Assembly (NCBI GenBank): GCA_026416815.1 | Contig: JAOAEJ010000058.1 | Location: forward strand, 34,065 to 98,064 | Length of the DNA stretch: 64,000 nt | Origin: Clostridia bacterium | GTDB lineage: Bacteria > Bacillota > Clostridia > Acetivibrionales > DSM-2933 | Reading direction: 5' to 3' | Shown here: positions 1 to 8,783 of the stretch, piece after piece | How positions within the stretch are numbered: position 1 is the first letter of the stretch | Layout of the letters: every line of letters starts with the position of its first letter | Made by a program: the position numbers and the translations under genes | The notes under the pieces: generated by a model | Seen by the model: the letters and a program-made list of their open reading frames with translations, nothing else | The model's database searches: none | What the model was told of the DNA's origin: nothing

Positions 1-1
1 G

Positions 2-1183
2 GTCATTCCTCTTGCAATGGCAGGCCTTTTTGTAGTTATCCTTATGAGGTTTGTTAATATACGTAAGAGTAAAGACCTCCTCGCTTTTGTAGGAGGGTTT
101 CTAGGAGTAATTGTGGCAGTAGGGACCAATTTCTTTTTTCAGAGAATGCCTAAGGGAAAAGAAGAGGAGTTTATTCAAAATTTCTTAAATACACAATCGG
201 GTTTGGTTAAGACAGTTGGTCAGAAATTTCCGCCTGCATTATGGGCAACAAAGGGGCTGGCTGAAAATAGTCCGGAGGCGATAGGTTATTTTTTATTATT
301 TATAGGCACATGTTTAGTTCTGCTTGCTGCTCTTTTGTGGCTTGCAAACCGAATTTTCTTTAAAAGCCTGCTGTCAGGACAGGAGGTTAACAGGAGAAGA
401 AGGAGTGTTTCACAAAGGGAAATGGACGGGAAGTATGGAAAGCGCCAAAGTCCTGTACTTGCATTGTTTTGGAAGGAATGGAAGCTGTTTTTCAGGACGC
501 CTATATATGTAATGAATGGCTTGGTAGGTATGGTTATGGCGCCATTCCTTATTATAATGCCTTATATAGCCAATAAAGAGGCAGGGGCGTATATGTTTGA
601 TATAATCAGTAATCCCCAATATACAGTACCTGTTACTCTTGCAGGAGTGGGTGTACTGCTCCTTGTAACCAATATGAATATTGTGGCAAATACCTCGGTT
701 TCCAGAGAGGGTAATATGTTTTGGGTGTCAAAACTGATTCCTGTGCCAGCCAAACAGCAAATACTGGCGAAGGTATTGCATAGCATTGCAATAGTGCTTA
801 TTGGAATAGTAGTAACTGCAATTGTGCTGGCAGTTATACTGAAGTATACGCCTATAAGGATTATTATAATAGTTTTTCTCGCAATTATAGGCTCTTTTTC
901 AACTGTTGCTCTTAACCTAATGGTAGATGTACTCCGTCCAAAACTGGAGTGGACCAATCCACAGGAGGCTGTGAAAAGGAATATAAATGCCATATTAGGT
1001 ATGTTAGCTTCTTTCGTAGCACTGGGCATATTTGCCGGAGTCGCAGCTATGATGGTCTTTATGGGTGCACCTGAGTGGTTGGTTTATACGGGGTTAGCTG
1101 TGATTATGGGAGCTGTTGCAGCTGCAGCATTGTTTGGGCTTTTAAAACTTTCGGAATGGAAATACAAAAAAATTGAGGTGTAG
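2..1183 (+). CDS. ABC-2 type transporter permease, C-terminal part
   Basis: The reading frame is open to the left edge, so the true start lies outside the window; the first internal ATG is at 17. About 394 residues remain. Hydrophobic stretches, including those near 18-50, 85-115, 165-195, 205-230, 255-300, 330-355 and 360-385, alternate with a basic loop (RRRR near residue 130). This is the layout of the membrane subunit of an ABC exporter with an ABC-2 fold. Its ATPase partner should lie upstream. Substrate cannot be read from the sequence. A hairpin terminator follows at 1213, so this is the last gene of its operon. Confidence 0.75.
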   Translation, partial: VIPLAMAGLFVVILMRFVNIRKSKDLLAFVGGFLGVIVAVGTNFFFQRMPKGKEEEFIQNFLNTQSGLVKTVGQKFPPALWATKGLAENSPEAIGYFLLFIGTCLVLLAALLWLANRIFFKSLLSGQEVNRRRRSVSQREMDGKYGKRQSPVLALFWKEWKLFFRTPIYVMNGLVGMVMAPFLIIMPYIANKEAGAYMFDIISNPQYTVPVTLAGVGVLLLVTNMNIVANTSVSREGNMFWVSKLIPVPAKQQILAKVLHSIAIVLIGIVVTAIVLAVILKYTPIRIIIIVFLAIIGSFSTVALNLMVDVLRPKLEWTNPQEAVKRNINAILGMLASFVALGIFAGVAAMMVFMGAPEWLVYTGLAVIMGAVAAAALFGLLKLSEWKYKKIEV

Positions 1184-1212
1184 TATTATAAAAGTATAGA
1201 TAATAAATAAAG

Positions 1213-1250
1213 CAATAGGTAAAATTGAAGGTTCACCTATTGTTTTATTA
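1213..1250 (+). terminator. Rho-independent terminator after ABC permease
   Basis: An 8-bp perfect stem (CAATAGGT at 1213 pairing with ACCTATTG at 1234) with a 13-base loop is followed by TTTTATTA. It sits 30 bases after the permease stop. Confidence 0.75.
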
Positions 1251-1481
1251 CGATTTAGGGTATTTCTACCGTTAGGTATGTAATGCTATATAATTTTCTT
1301 TCAAAATGTTTATCTCATCTCAAATTTGAAATGTATTGATTTTATTTGTGAAGTTTCAAAGAAGGTTAATACGAGTGTTGAATACTATAAAAATGTTGTG
1401 TAAAATATTGTGTATCATAAGTAATGGTGGGGTGTGGTAGAACAGTTACCCTTCGGGAACTGAGGATCATGGAGGTTAGAG

Positions 1482-2015
1482 ATGGACATATACGAACTGA
1501 TAAAGAATAGAGTAAGCATAAGGGCATATAAAACCGATAGTGTACCCTTAGAGACTGTAAAAAGAATTGTTCAAGCCGCCGGAATGGCTCCTTCATGGGG
1601 AAATAAGCAGTGTTGGAGATTTGTTATAGTAGATAGCCATGTAGTGAAAAATATAATGGGTCAGGCTTCAGGCCAGCCTAATATAGCCAAGGCATGTGAA
1701 GAAGCCCCTTATGTGATAGCTCTGTGTGCCAATGCGAAGGAATCGGGGGTAAAAAACGGTATGGAATACTATCTGTTTGACAGTGCACTTGCAATGCAAA
1801 ACCTTGTCCTTGCGGCGCAGGCAGAGGGTCTTTCTACGTGTATAATCGGATGGTTTGATGAGAAAGCTGTTAGAGGAGTTTTGAATGTTCCTGACGGCTT
1901 TAAGGTGGTTGCCTATACTCCTCTTGGGTATAGTAATGAAGAAGTGCTTCCGCGGAAGAGGAAAAAGCTTGAGGAAACGGTATTCCGTAACCATTGGGGG
2001 AAGACTTGTGAATAA
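1482..2015 (+). CDS. nitroreductase family protein
   Basis: This 177-residue protein begins MDIYELIKNRVSIRAYK, the typical opening of FMN-dependent nitroreductases (SIR-x-Y/F phosphate-binding element). PSWGNKQCWRF near 37-47 is the flavin-contact loop and GLSTCIIGWF near 113-122 is the second conserved block. Such enzymes reduce nitro compounds, quinones or enones with NAD(P)H; the physiological substrate is unknown. A GGAGGT site at 1471 precedes the ATG by a good distance. Its stop overlaps the GTG start of the next gene, so the two are probably co-translated. That neighbour also carries a flavin-reductase domain, so the pair may share a flavin/redox role (inference). Confidence 0.85.
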   Translation: MDIYELIKNRVSIRAYKTDSVPLETVKRIVQAAGMAPSWGNKQCWRFVIVDSHVVKNIMGQASGQPNIAKACEEAPYVIALCANAKESGVKNGMEYYLFDSALAMQNLVLAAQAEGLSTCIIGWFDEKAVRGVLNVPDGFKVVAYTPLGYSNEEVLPRKRKKLEETVFRNHWGKTCE

Positions 2016-3270
2016 GAATTTAAACCAAAAGCTAATGCAAATTTATAATTCTATGTATGAAAAGACCGGGCCGAGGAAGTGGTGGCCCGCGGAGTCCAAG
2101 TTTGAAGTCATTGTAGGTGCTATACTGACACAGTTTGTATCCTGGAAAAATGTCACTACTGCGATTGAAAATTTAAAAAGAGAGAATTTACTAAGCGTTG
2201 AAGGTATATGCAGTGTAGACATGGAAAAGCTTGAAGAACTAATAAGAAGTACGAGGTTCTACAAGCAAAAGGCAAAAAAGCTTAAGGCCTTTTGTACACA
2301 TGTGAAGGATAACTACGACGGAAGCCTTGAAAAGTTTTTCAGCAAGGACATATATGAGCTTAGAAAAGAACTGCTGTCAATGTACGGTATAGGGGAAGAA
2401 ACGGCCGATTGTATAATACTGTATGCAGCAGAGAAGCCTATATTTGTCGTGGATGCATATACCAGACGCGTATTTAATCGGCTGGGGATTTTTAATAATG
2501 AAAAAATTAGTTACGGCGAAATGCAAAAGTTTTTTATGGATAATCTTGAGCATGACGTAGCATTGTTTAATGAATATCATGCGCAAATTGACGGAGTAGG
2601 CAGTAATTACTGCCACAGCACCAACCCTATGTGCGGGGAATGCTCGGTGTATGATATTTGCGCTAAAAATGGAGGTAAGAAAATGGCAAAACAACTTTGG
2701 AAACCCTCAACAATACTGAATCCTGTACCGGTTGTAATGGTTACATGCGCGGATAAGGAAGGTAAGCCAAACATTGTAACAGTTGCATGGGTAGGTACGG
2801 TAAACTCCGAACCGCCGATGGTTTCGATTTCACTCAGGAAGGAACGCTTTTCCTATGATATGATTAAGGAGACAGGACAGTTTGTAGTCAACCTTGCAAC
2901 TAGGAAGATTGCGGTGGCTACCGATCTGTGCGGTGTAAAGTCGGGTAGGGATATAGATAAGTTTGTAGCTACCAAGCTTACACCGGCAAAAGCTACTCAA
3001 GTGAACGCACCGCTTATTGAGGAAAGTCCGGTGAATCTGGAGTGTATTGTAAGGCATAGGCTAGAACTTGGGTCCCATGATATGTTTGTAGGTGAGATAG
3101 TGGCTGTACATGTTGACGAGAGTCTTCTTGACGAGAAGGGAAAGCTGTGTCTGGATAAGGCAGACCTGATTTGTTACTCCCATGGAGAGTACTGGACTCT
3201 GGAGGAATCACTCGGGTATTTCGGGTATTCAGTAACAAAGAAAAAGAATTTGAAGAGGAATAAGAAGTAA
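2008..3270 (+). CDS. endonuclease III-like HhH-GPD domain fused to flavin reductase-like domain
   Basis: The GTG at 2008, seven bases after GGGGG, is the best start; it overlaps the nitroreductase stop by eight bases. Residues 1-225 are a base-excision DNA glycosylase/AP-lyase of the Nth family. They contain a helix-hairpin-helix (LLSMYGIGEETADCIILYA) with a catalytic Asp in VVDAYTRR, and end in a C-x6-C-x2-C-x5-C iron-sulfur ligand set. Residues 226-420 (MAKQLWKPSTILNPVPVVMVTC onward) are a full-length flavin reductase-like, FMN-binding split-barrel domain. No stop separates them, yet a GGAGGT and ATG lie exactly at the joint (2671 and 2683), so the second half may also be made alone. Either a real fusion or a lost stop/sequencing indel is possible. 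Confidence 0.8.
   Translation: MNKNLNQKLMQIYNSMYEKTGPRKWWPAESKFEVIVGAILTQFVSWKNVTTAIENLKRENLLSVEGICSVDMEKLEELIRSTRFYKQKAKKLKAFCTHVKDNYDGSLEKFFSKDIYELRKELLSMYGIGEETADCIILYAAEKPIFVVDAYTRRVFNRLGIFNNEKISYGEMQKFFMDNLEHDVALFNEYHAQIDGVGSNYCHSTNPMCGECSVYDICAKNGGKKMAKQLWKPSTILNPVPVVMVTCADKEGKPNIVTVAWVGTVNSEPPMVSISLRKERFSYDMIKETGQFVVNLATRKIAVATDLCGVKSGRDIDKFVATKLTPAKATQVNAPLIEESPVNLECIVRHRLELGSHDMFVGEIVAVHVDESLLDEKGKLCLDKADLICYSHGEYWTLEESLGYFGYSVTKKKNLKRNKK
2671..2685 (+). promoter_or_regulatory. internal ribosome binding site and start at the domain junction
   Basis: GGAGGT at 2671-2676 is seven bases before an in-frame ATG at 2683. This ATG would yield a 195-residue stand-alone flavin reductase-like protein ending at 3270. 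A TAA in another frame overlaps the site (2676), as expected if the two genes were once separate and a small indel joined them. Confidence 0.55.
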
Positions 3271-3291
3271 AGAAGTCATTATACTATACGC

Positions 3292-3329
3292 AAACCACCT
3301 TCATCCTATAATAATAGGGAAGGTGGTTT
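3292..3329. terminator. bidirectional hairpin between convergent genes
   Basis: AAACCACCTTC (3292) pairs with GAAGGTGGTTT (3319) over 11 bp. It lies between the fusion gene on plus and pfl on minus. U-tracts are poor on both sides, so its efficiency is uncertain. Confidence 0.6.
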
Positions 3330-3341
3330 ACTGTTCTATAG

Positions 3342-5576
3342 CTACATGGCGCTATGGAAGGTCCTGGATATAACCTCCATTTGCTGATGTTTGGTAAGTC
3401 GTACAAAGTTGACAGCATAACCTGAAACTCTGATAGTGAGCTGAGGGTAGTTGTAAGGGTCTTCCATAGCCTTTTCCAGTACCACTCTTTCAAGTACGTT
3501 GATGTTTATATGATGCCCACCCTGTATAAAATAACCGTCCAATAATGCTACCAGATTATTTAATTTTGCGTGGATATCTCTACCCAATGAACGAGGTACT
3601 AAAGTAAGTGTAAGGGAAATACCATCCTGACAATATTCATAAGGTATCTTAGCCACCGAATTTAAGGCTGCAAGAGCACCCATCTTATCTCTGCCGTGCA
3701 TAGGGTTGGCACCCGGTGCAAAGGGTTCGCCCTTTTTTCGACCATCGGGGGTAGAGCCGGTTTTTTTACCGTAAACTACATTCGATGTAATAGTAAGCAC
3801 CGAAAGGGTGTGTTTCGCATTTCTATAGGTCGGGCACTTTTTCAAATCAGTATAAAACCCTTTTACAATCTCTGCGGCTATATTGTCCACCCTGTCATCA
3901 TCGTTTCCAAACTTAGGGAAATCACCTTTAATTTCAAAATCGGTTATAAGACCCCTGTCATCTCTAATTGCCCTTACATAAGTATACTTGATTGCACTCA
4001 GTGAATCGGCAAGAACAGAAAGTCCCGCTATACCAAAGGCCATAAGCCGTTGAACATCTGTATCGTGCAGTGCCCTCATAAGCCTTTCATATGCATATTT
4101 GTCATGCATATAGTGTATAACATTCATTGTATCTACATAAAGCTTTGCCAACCATTCATGGAGGTGTTTAAACCTACCCATAACCTTTTTAAAGTCGAGG
4201 TATTCGTCAGGATAGGGCTCAAACTCGGGAGTGATCTGTTCCCCTGTTATTTCATCCCTGCCACCGTTAAGTGCCAAAAGGAGAAGCTTGGGAAGATTGC
4301 ACCTTGCTCCGAAGAACTGCATATCCTTTCCAATACGCATAGCTGATACGCAGCAGGATATACCGTAATCGTCACCAAACATAGGACGCATTATATTATC
4401 GTTTTCGTACTGAATAGCGCTTGTTACCATTGAAACCTTGGCACAAAAGGCTTTAAAACCATGGGGAAGCTTTTCAGACCACAAGATGGTTATATTAGGC
4501 TCGGGAGCAGGGCCAAGATTAAAAAGCGTCTGTAGAAAGCGGAAGGAGGTTTTGGTCACCATATGCCTGCCGTCGCTGCATATGCCGCCTAGGGCTTCGG
4601 TAATCCAAACAGGGTCTCCTGCAAAAAGTTCATTGTAATCCGGTGTGCGCAGGTGCCGTACAAATCTTAGCTTTATTACAAACTGATCTATTAATTCCTG
4701 AGCTTCAATTTCGGAAATTTTTCCTTCTTGCATATCCCTTTCAATATAAATATCTAAGAAAGTGCTTACTCTGCCAAGGGAGTTGGCAGCGCCATTTGTC
4801 TCTTTAATGGAGCCGAGGAAAGCCAAATATGTCCACTGTACCGCTTCAAAAGCATTTTGGGCGGGCTTTGATATATCATACCCGTAGGAGGAGGCCATAG
4901 CCAGAAGCTCATTGAGCGAGTTTATCTGATCCGAAACTTCCTCCCTTAGTCGAATAATTTCTTCACTCATAGGGACATTGAGAAGCTCGTTCAAATCCTT
5001 CATTTTTTCTTCAATCAGCCTGTCAACCCCATACAAAGCAACCCTTCTGTAGTCCCCGATAATCCTTCCACGTCCGTAAGCGTCGGGAAGCCCGGTAATA
5101 ACCCCACACTTTCTGGCTTTCTTCATTTCCGGCGTATAAGCACTGAAGACCCCGTCGTTATGGGTTTTGCGATAGTTCTCAAATATATCATCTATTTTTA
5201 CCGACAGCTTGTAGTTGTATTCCTCACAGGCCTGTCTTGCCATCCTTATACCGCCATAGGGCATAACAGCTCTTTTAAGAGGCCTGTCAGTCTGGAGGCC
5301 TTTTATGACTTCATACTTTTCATCAATATATCCGGGAGCATGGCTTATAATGCCTGCTACAGTTTTTGTATCTACATTCAAAACCCCGCCTTTGAGAAGC
5401 TCATCTCTAAGAAGCCTTTTGCACTTGCTCCACAATTTTTTTGTCTTGATACTGGAGTCAACAAGAAAGCTTTCGTCCCCATCATAAAGAGCATAGTTTT
5501 TTACGATAAAATCCTGTACATCTATGGCTTTCTGCCAGTTTCCTTCTACAAAACCATTCCAGGCATTCTCACACAT
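3342..5576 (-). CDS. pflB: pyruvate formate-lyase (formate C-acetyltransferase)
   Basis: Converts pyruvate and CoA to acetyl-CoA and formate by glycyl-radical chemistry in the cytoplasm. The 744-residue protein has the adjacent active-site cysteines in ISCCVSAM (about 407-408) and the glycyl radical loop RVSGYAV with Gly719 close to the C-terminus, as the family requires. GGGGGA upstream selects the ATG at 5576 (MCENAWNGF); an upstream ATG would add 19 residues without a ribosome site. The activating enzyme gene pflA is not adjacent here, which is unusual. Transcription probably starts at the promoter near 5824 and passes through a ZTP riboswitch, linking PFL-derived formate to folate/purine status. 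Confidence 0.97.
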   Translation of the reverse strand: MCENAWNGFVEGNWQKAIDVQDFIVKNYALYDGDESFLVDSSIKTKKLWSKCKRLLRDELLKGGVLNVDTKTVAGIISHAPGYIDEKYEVIKGLQTDRPLKRAVMPYGGIRMARQACEEYNYKLSVKIDDIFENYRKTHNDGVFSAYTPEMKKARKCGVITGLPDAYGRGRIIGDYRRVALYGVDRLIEEKMKDLNELLNVPMSEEIIRLREEVSDQINSLNELLAMASSYGYDISKPAQNAFEAVQWTYLAFLGSIKETNGAANSLGRVSTFLDIYIERDMQEGKISEIEAQELIDQFVIKLRFVRHLRTPDYNELFAGDPVWITEALGGICSDGRHMVTKTSFRFLQTLFNLGPAPEPNITILWSEKLPHGFKAFCAKVSMVTSAIQYENDNIMRPMFGDDYGISCCVSAMRIGKDMQFFGARCNLPKLLLLALNGGRDEITGEQITPEFEPYPDEYLDFKKVMGRFKHLHEWLAKLYVDTMNVIHYMHDKYAYERLMRALHDTDVQRLMAFGIAGLSVLADSLSAIKYTYVRAIRDDRGLITDFEIKGDFPKFGNDDDRVDNIAAEIVKGFYTDLKKCPTYRNAKHTLSVLTITSNVVYGKKTGSTPDGRKKGEPFAPGANPMHGRDKMGALAALNSVAKIPYEYCQDGISLTLTLVPRSLGRDIHAKLNNLVALLDGYFIQGGHHININVLERVVLEKAMEDPYNYPQLTIRVSGYAVNFVRLTKHQQMEVISRTFHSAM

Positions 5577-5690
5577 AATAGCTTCCCCCTTAAATTCAAC
5601 TAAAATATACCTGTAAACTAAAGAATAAAACACTTATATTGTGTAAGGCGGTTGCCTTCAATCTGAAAATATGGCAACAATTTCACACAC

Positions 5691-5800
5691 AAAATAAAAA
5701 CCGCCTGAGTAACAAATAATTGTACCCAGGCGGTCGATAACGTCTTCAAAATCATACTCCCTGTGGTTAATTCCACTTCCGCCAGTCATATGATTTACTT
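5691..5800 (-). ncRNA. ZTP riboswitch (pfl motif) with overlapping terminator
   Basis: Read on minus, the leader contains TGACTGGCGGAAGTGGA, then TTAACCACAGGGAG, then CGACCGCCTGGGTA. These are the hallmark blocks of the ZMP/ZTP-sensing pfl motif. The final CCGCCTGGG block can pair either with the GGCGG of the first domain (pseudoknot, ligand-bound) or with CTCAGGCGG at 5709-5701, forming a terminator stem followed by TTTTTATTTT. ZTP accumulates when 10-formyl-folate is short, so ligand binding should switch pfl on. The element lies directly upstream of pfl, the gene for which the motif was first named. Confidence 0.94.
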
Positions 5801-5823
5801 ATGAAATTGATCTTAGTAGTTTT

Positions 5824-5853
5824 AGTATAGTTTACAGGAATGATATTTGTCAA
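5824..5853 (-). promoter_or_regulatory. sigma-A promoter of pfl
   Basis: On minus, a perfect TTGACA (5853-5848) is separated by 18 bases from TATACT (5829-5824). Transcription would begin just upstream of the ZTP riboswitch. Confidence 0.75.
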
Positions 5854-5854
5854 G

Positions 5855-5893
5855 GTAAAATAAAACGAGGGGATGTTTTCACATTCCCTCGGC
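5855..5893 (-). terminator. terminator of pfk
   Basis: Read on minus, CGAGGG-AATGTGAAAACAT-CCCCTCG is followed by TTTTATTTT. It lies immediately after the pfk stop and before the pfl promoter, separating the two genes. Confidence 0.85.
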
Positions 5894-5905
5894 TTATCAA
5901 TAAAA

Positions 5906-7147
5906 TTATTTAGTTGCAAGAACTTTCTTTAACCTTGCGAATCTTGGCAAGCCATCTTCAAGTTCTGGCTTAGATTCACCCTGGATTAATGGAAGAGCAT
6001 ATTTGATGAAGTCTTCAGTTAAGCCGTTACCTTCAGCATTAATCCACTCTCTTGGGATTTTCTTTTCTGTATTAGCAACATCAGTAAGGTTCAAGAGTTT
6101 AATTTTGCATTTGTACTCAGCACCTTCTTCTCTTTCGAAAGCAACCATGTAATCAGTTTTGCCTTCTACTGCATATCTAACAGCCATCTGGCCTGCCCAG
6201 AAAGCTTCGTTAACATCAGTTAATGAACCTACGTGAGCTGCACACCTCTGGAGCAAGCTGAATTCGATACCGCGAACTTTAGCGCCTGTCTTTTGCTTAA
6301 CTATGTTAGCTAAAACGGAAGCAGTACCACCGAGCTGAGCGTGACCGAAAGCATCTTTACCGAGGTCAGCGCCTAATTCTGCAATGTACTTGCCATCAGC
6401 AGTTTTAGCACCTTCGGAAACAGCAACTATAACTTTACCATTTTGTTTGTATATTCTCTGAACATCTTCAAGGAATTTATCCATATCGAAAGGAAGCTCA
6501 GGTAAGTATATGAGGTCAGGACCATTACCCTTGTAAGCTGCAAGAGCTGTAGCAGCTGTCAACCATCCTGCATTTCTTCCCATAACTTCGAGGATTGTGA
6601 TCATTCCTGTATCATAAACCCTTGCGTCGTGGTAAACTTCCATAGTAGAAGTTGCAACGTATTTTGCTGCACTTGCATAACCAGGGCAGTGGTCAGTTCC
6701 GAAAAGGTCATTGTCTATAGTCTTGGGAACACCCATAACTCTGCACTCATAGCCAACTTTCTGCATGTATTTGCTTACCTTGTTGCAGGTATCCATTGAG
6801 TCATTACCGCCGTTGTAGAAGAAATATCTGATATCATATTTTTTGAAAACTTCAACAAGTCTCTTGTAATCTGTTTCATCATCTTCAGCATTTTTGAGTT
6901 TGTAACGAACAGAACCGAGAGCAGAAGATGGAGTAGTCTTTAATAAATCCAACTCATAAGTATCTTCTTTGCTCATATCATAGAACATTTCATCAAGAAC
7001 ACCTTTAATACCGTGAGCTGCACCGTAAACAGCAGTAATACATTCCTGCTTTAATGCTTCCTGAATAACACCTGATGCACTAGCGTTGATAACTGAGGTT
7101 GGTCCGCCTGATTGACCGAATATAGCTGCACCTCTTAATTGACTCAT
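5906..7147 (-). CDS. 6-phosphofructokinase, pyrophosphate-dependent type
   Basis: Phosphorylates fructose 6-phosphate to fructose 1,6-bisphosphate in glycolysis. The 413-residue protein starts at the ATG at 7147, behind AAGGAGGG; the upstream ATG lacks a site. The N-terminal loop GQSGGPTSVINAS (11-23) is the nucleotide/PPi loop. Residues 113-117 read GGNDS, where ATP enzymes have GGDGS, and residues 141-147 read PKTIDND, with Lys142 in place of the Gly of ATP enzymes. These two changes are the known markers of PPi-using phosphofructokinases. It is divergent from the fba gene, the next glycolytic step, so the pair forms a small glycolysis locus. A dispersed repeat copy lies between them. Confidence 0.93.
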   Translation of the reverse strand: MSQLRGAAIFGQSGGPTSVINASASGVIQEALKQECITAVYGAAHGIKGVLDEMFYDMSKEDTYELDLLKTTPSSALGSVRYKLKNAEDDETDYKRLVEVFKKYDIRYFFYNGGNDSMDTCNKVSKYMQKVGYECRVMGVPKTIDNDLFGTDHCPGYASAAKYVATSTMEVYHDARVYDTGMITILEVMGRNAGWLTAATALAAYKGNGPDLIYLPELPFDMDKFLEDVQRIYKQNGKVIVAVSEGAKTADGKYIAELGADLGKDAFGHAQLGGTASVLANIVKQKTGAKVRGIEFSLLQRCAAHVGSLTDVNEAFWAGQMAVRYAVEGKTDYMVAFEREEGAEYKCKIKLLNLTDVANTEKKIPREWINAEGNGLTEDFIKYALPLIQGESKPELEDGLPRFARLKKVLATK

Positions 7148-7642
7148 TGAGAAAACCCTCCTTGATATATAGTTAAATTTTAAGTATGTACATTTATGTG
7201 TCAAAAAACACAACCACATAAAAATATAACATAAGAAGAATTAAAATGCAATTCCACTTCGACAAATAATTATCAATTAAAGACAAGCTATGATAAAGTG
7301 CATGTATGTATTATGTACAACGCGAAATATTAAAAAAACAATCTATATAAGGTGCGATAATGATATTACAAGGAAAAATTTCATTATCGCAATATAGCTT
7401 AAGGTAACAAATTGCAAAAAAGATTTAGGGAGAACTTCGTTGTAGATTCTTTTTTGCAATTTATATACCTAATTTAAAAAATCCCTTGATTTTGAGATTA
7501 AATCTGGTAAAATTAATATGATAAAAACTTAACAAACCATGCTACTTTTTCATCTGTTGGCATAATCTTATGTATGCAAGAATGAAAGAGAAGTATCATA
7601 AAGGTTATAATGTAAATACATAAATTTAAAGGAGTTGACTTT
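7148..7642. other. 495-bp divergent spacer between pfk and fba
   Basis: AT-rich spacer with no gene. It holds one copy of the 128-bp repeat (7342-7469). A TATAAT at 7606-7611 is a plausible -10 for fba, with only a poor -35. The pfk promoter was not identified with confidence. Confidence 0.6.
7342..7469 (+). repeat. 128-bp dispersed repeat, copy A
   Basis: One of three copies in the window (others 31164-31291 and, inverted, 42364-42491). It starts TCTATATAA and ends near TTATATA, short terminal inverted repeats. It contains a first stem TGCGATAATGA/TCATTATCGCA (perfect here) and a second, 15-bp stem AAATTGCAAAAAAGA/TCTTTTTTGCAATTT enclosing the conserved loop TTTAGGGAGAACTTCGTTG. No open reading frame. 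It resembles a MITE or a structured RNA element; family unknown to me. Confidence 0.9.
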
Positions 7643-8584
7643 ATGCCATTAGTTAGTACTAAAAAAATGTTTGAAAAAGCTTATGAAGGTGGCTACGCAA
7701 TAGGTGCGTTCAACGTTAATAACATGGAAATAATCCAAGGTATTACCGAAGCTGCTAAAGAAGTAAATGCTCCATTGATTCTTCAGGTTTCCGCTGGCGC
7801 AAGGAAATATGCTAACCACACATACCTGGTTAAGCTCGTAGAAGCTGCTATCCAAGAAACTGGACTTCCTATCGCATTACACCTTGACCATGGTGATACT
7901 TTTGAACTCTGTAAATCATGTATCGACGGCGGATTTACTTCTGTTATGATCGATGGCTCACACCATTCTTTCGAAGAAAACATTGAATTGACAAAGAAGG
8001 TTGTTGACTACGCTCATGAAAGAGGAGTTACAGTTGAAGGTGAGCTCGGAAGACTCGCAGGTATCGAAGATGCAGTTAGCGTATCAGAAAAAGATGCTTG
8101 CTTCACAGATCCTGACCAGGTTGAAGAGTTCGTAAAAAGAACAGGTGTTGATTCCTTGGCAATAGCTATCGGAACAAGCCATGGTGCATTCAAATTCAAG
8201 GGTGAAGCTCAATTAAGATTTGACATACTCGAAGAAATCCAGAGGAGAATGCCTGGATATCCTATCGTATTACACGGTGCTTCCTCAGTTATGCCTGAGT
8301 ATGTTGAAATGATCAACAAATTCGGCGGAAGCATGCCTGGTGCAAAAGGTGTGCCTGAAGATATGCTAAGAAAAGCTGCTTCATTAGCAGTATGTAAGAT
8401 TAACATAGACTCAGACTTAAGGCTTGCACTAACTGGTACAATCAGAAAGTACTTCGCAGAAAACCCATCACACTTCGACCCAAGACAGTACTTGTCACCT
8501 GCAAGACAGGCAATCAAGGAAGTAGTAAAACACAAATTGGTACACGTGTTGGGCTGCGACGGAAAAGCAAACGAAGTTCTGTAA
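7643..8584 (+). CDS. fba: class II fructose-1,6-bisphosphate aldolase
   Basis: Cleaves fructose 1,6-bisphosphate to dihydroxyacetone phosphate and glyceraldehyde 3-phosphate with a zinc ion. The 313-residue protein shows the class II signature ALHLDHGDTFELCKSCIDGGF, with metal ligand His83 and catalytic Asp82. A further metal-binding region is LHGASSV near 211. The start has AAAGGAG ten bases upstream. Codon use is strongly biased, as for highly expressed glycolytic genes. Class II enzymes are about 285-345 residues, so length is normal. A clear terminator follows, so it is monocistronic. Confidence 0.96.
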   Translation: MPLVSTKKMFEKAYEGGYAIGAFNVNNMEIIQGITEAAKEVNAPLILQVSAGARKYANHTYLVKLVEAAIQETGLPIALHLDHGDTFELCKSCIDGGFTSVMIDGSHHSFEENIELTKKVVDYAHERGVTVEGELGRLAGIEDAVSVSEKDACFTDPDQVEEFVKRTGVDSLAIAIGTSHGAFKFKGEAQLRFDILEEIQRRMPGYPIVLHGASSVMPEYVEMINKFGGSMPGAKGVPEDMLRKAASLAVCKINIDSDLRLALTGTIRKYFAENPSHFDPRQYLSPARQAIKEVVKHKLVHVLGCDGKANEVL

Positions 8585-8610
8585 TAAAAATTAATAATAT
8601 AGAACATAAG

Positions 8611-8641
8611 ACAGAAGGTCAAAGCGGCCTTCTGTTTTTTG
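8611..8641 (+). terminator. terminator of fba
   Basis: ACAGAAGG (8611) pairs with CCTTCTGT (8628), followed by TTTTT. Confidence 0.9.
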
Positions 8642-8703
8642 TTCTATAAATTTAAGACACTTGTCTAGCTTAATGCAAAAGCTTCGGTAAGGGTACTTTT
8701 AGT

Positions 8704-8746
8704 AAAAAGTCCAATTGACACGCTTGAGAGCAGAGCGAGTCAATTG
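8704..8746 (-). terminator. terminator of the VCBS-like gene
   Basis: On minus, CAATTGAC-T-CGCT pairs with AGCG-T-GTCAATTG (one T-T mismatch) around a 9-base loop, followed by GGACTTTTT. It lies about 40 bases beyond the stop of the gene at 8784. Confidence 0.75.
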
Positions 8747-8783
8747 AACAGATTAAATTTAGTAGTCCAGGACTTAAATTCCG

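Noticed and set aside
562..1029. 155-residue open frame on minus inside the permease
   Set aside because: Antisense shadow of a membrane protein gene with no ribosome site or family likeness.
1885..2007. Upstream extension of the endonuclease III frame
   Set aside because: It overlaps the nitroreductase in another frame, has no ribosome site and adds 41 residues unlike the Nth family. GTG 2008 fits better.
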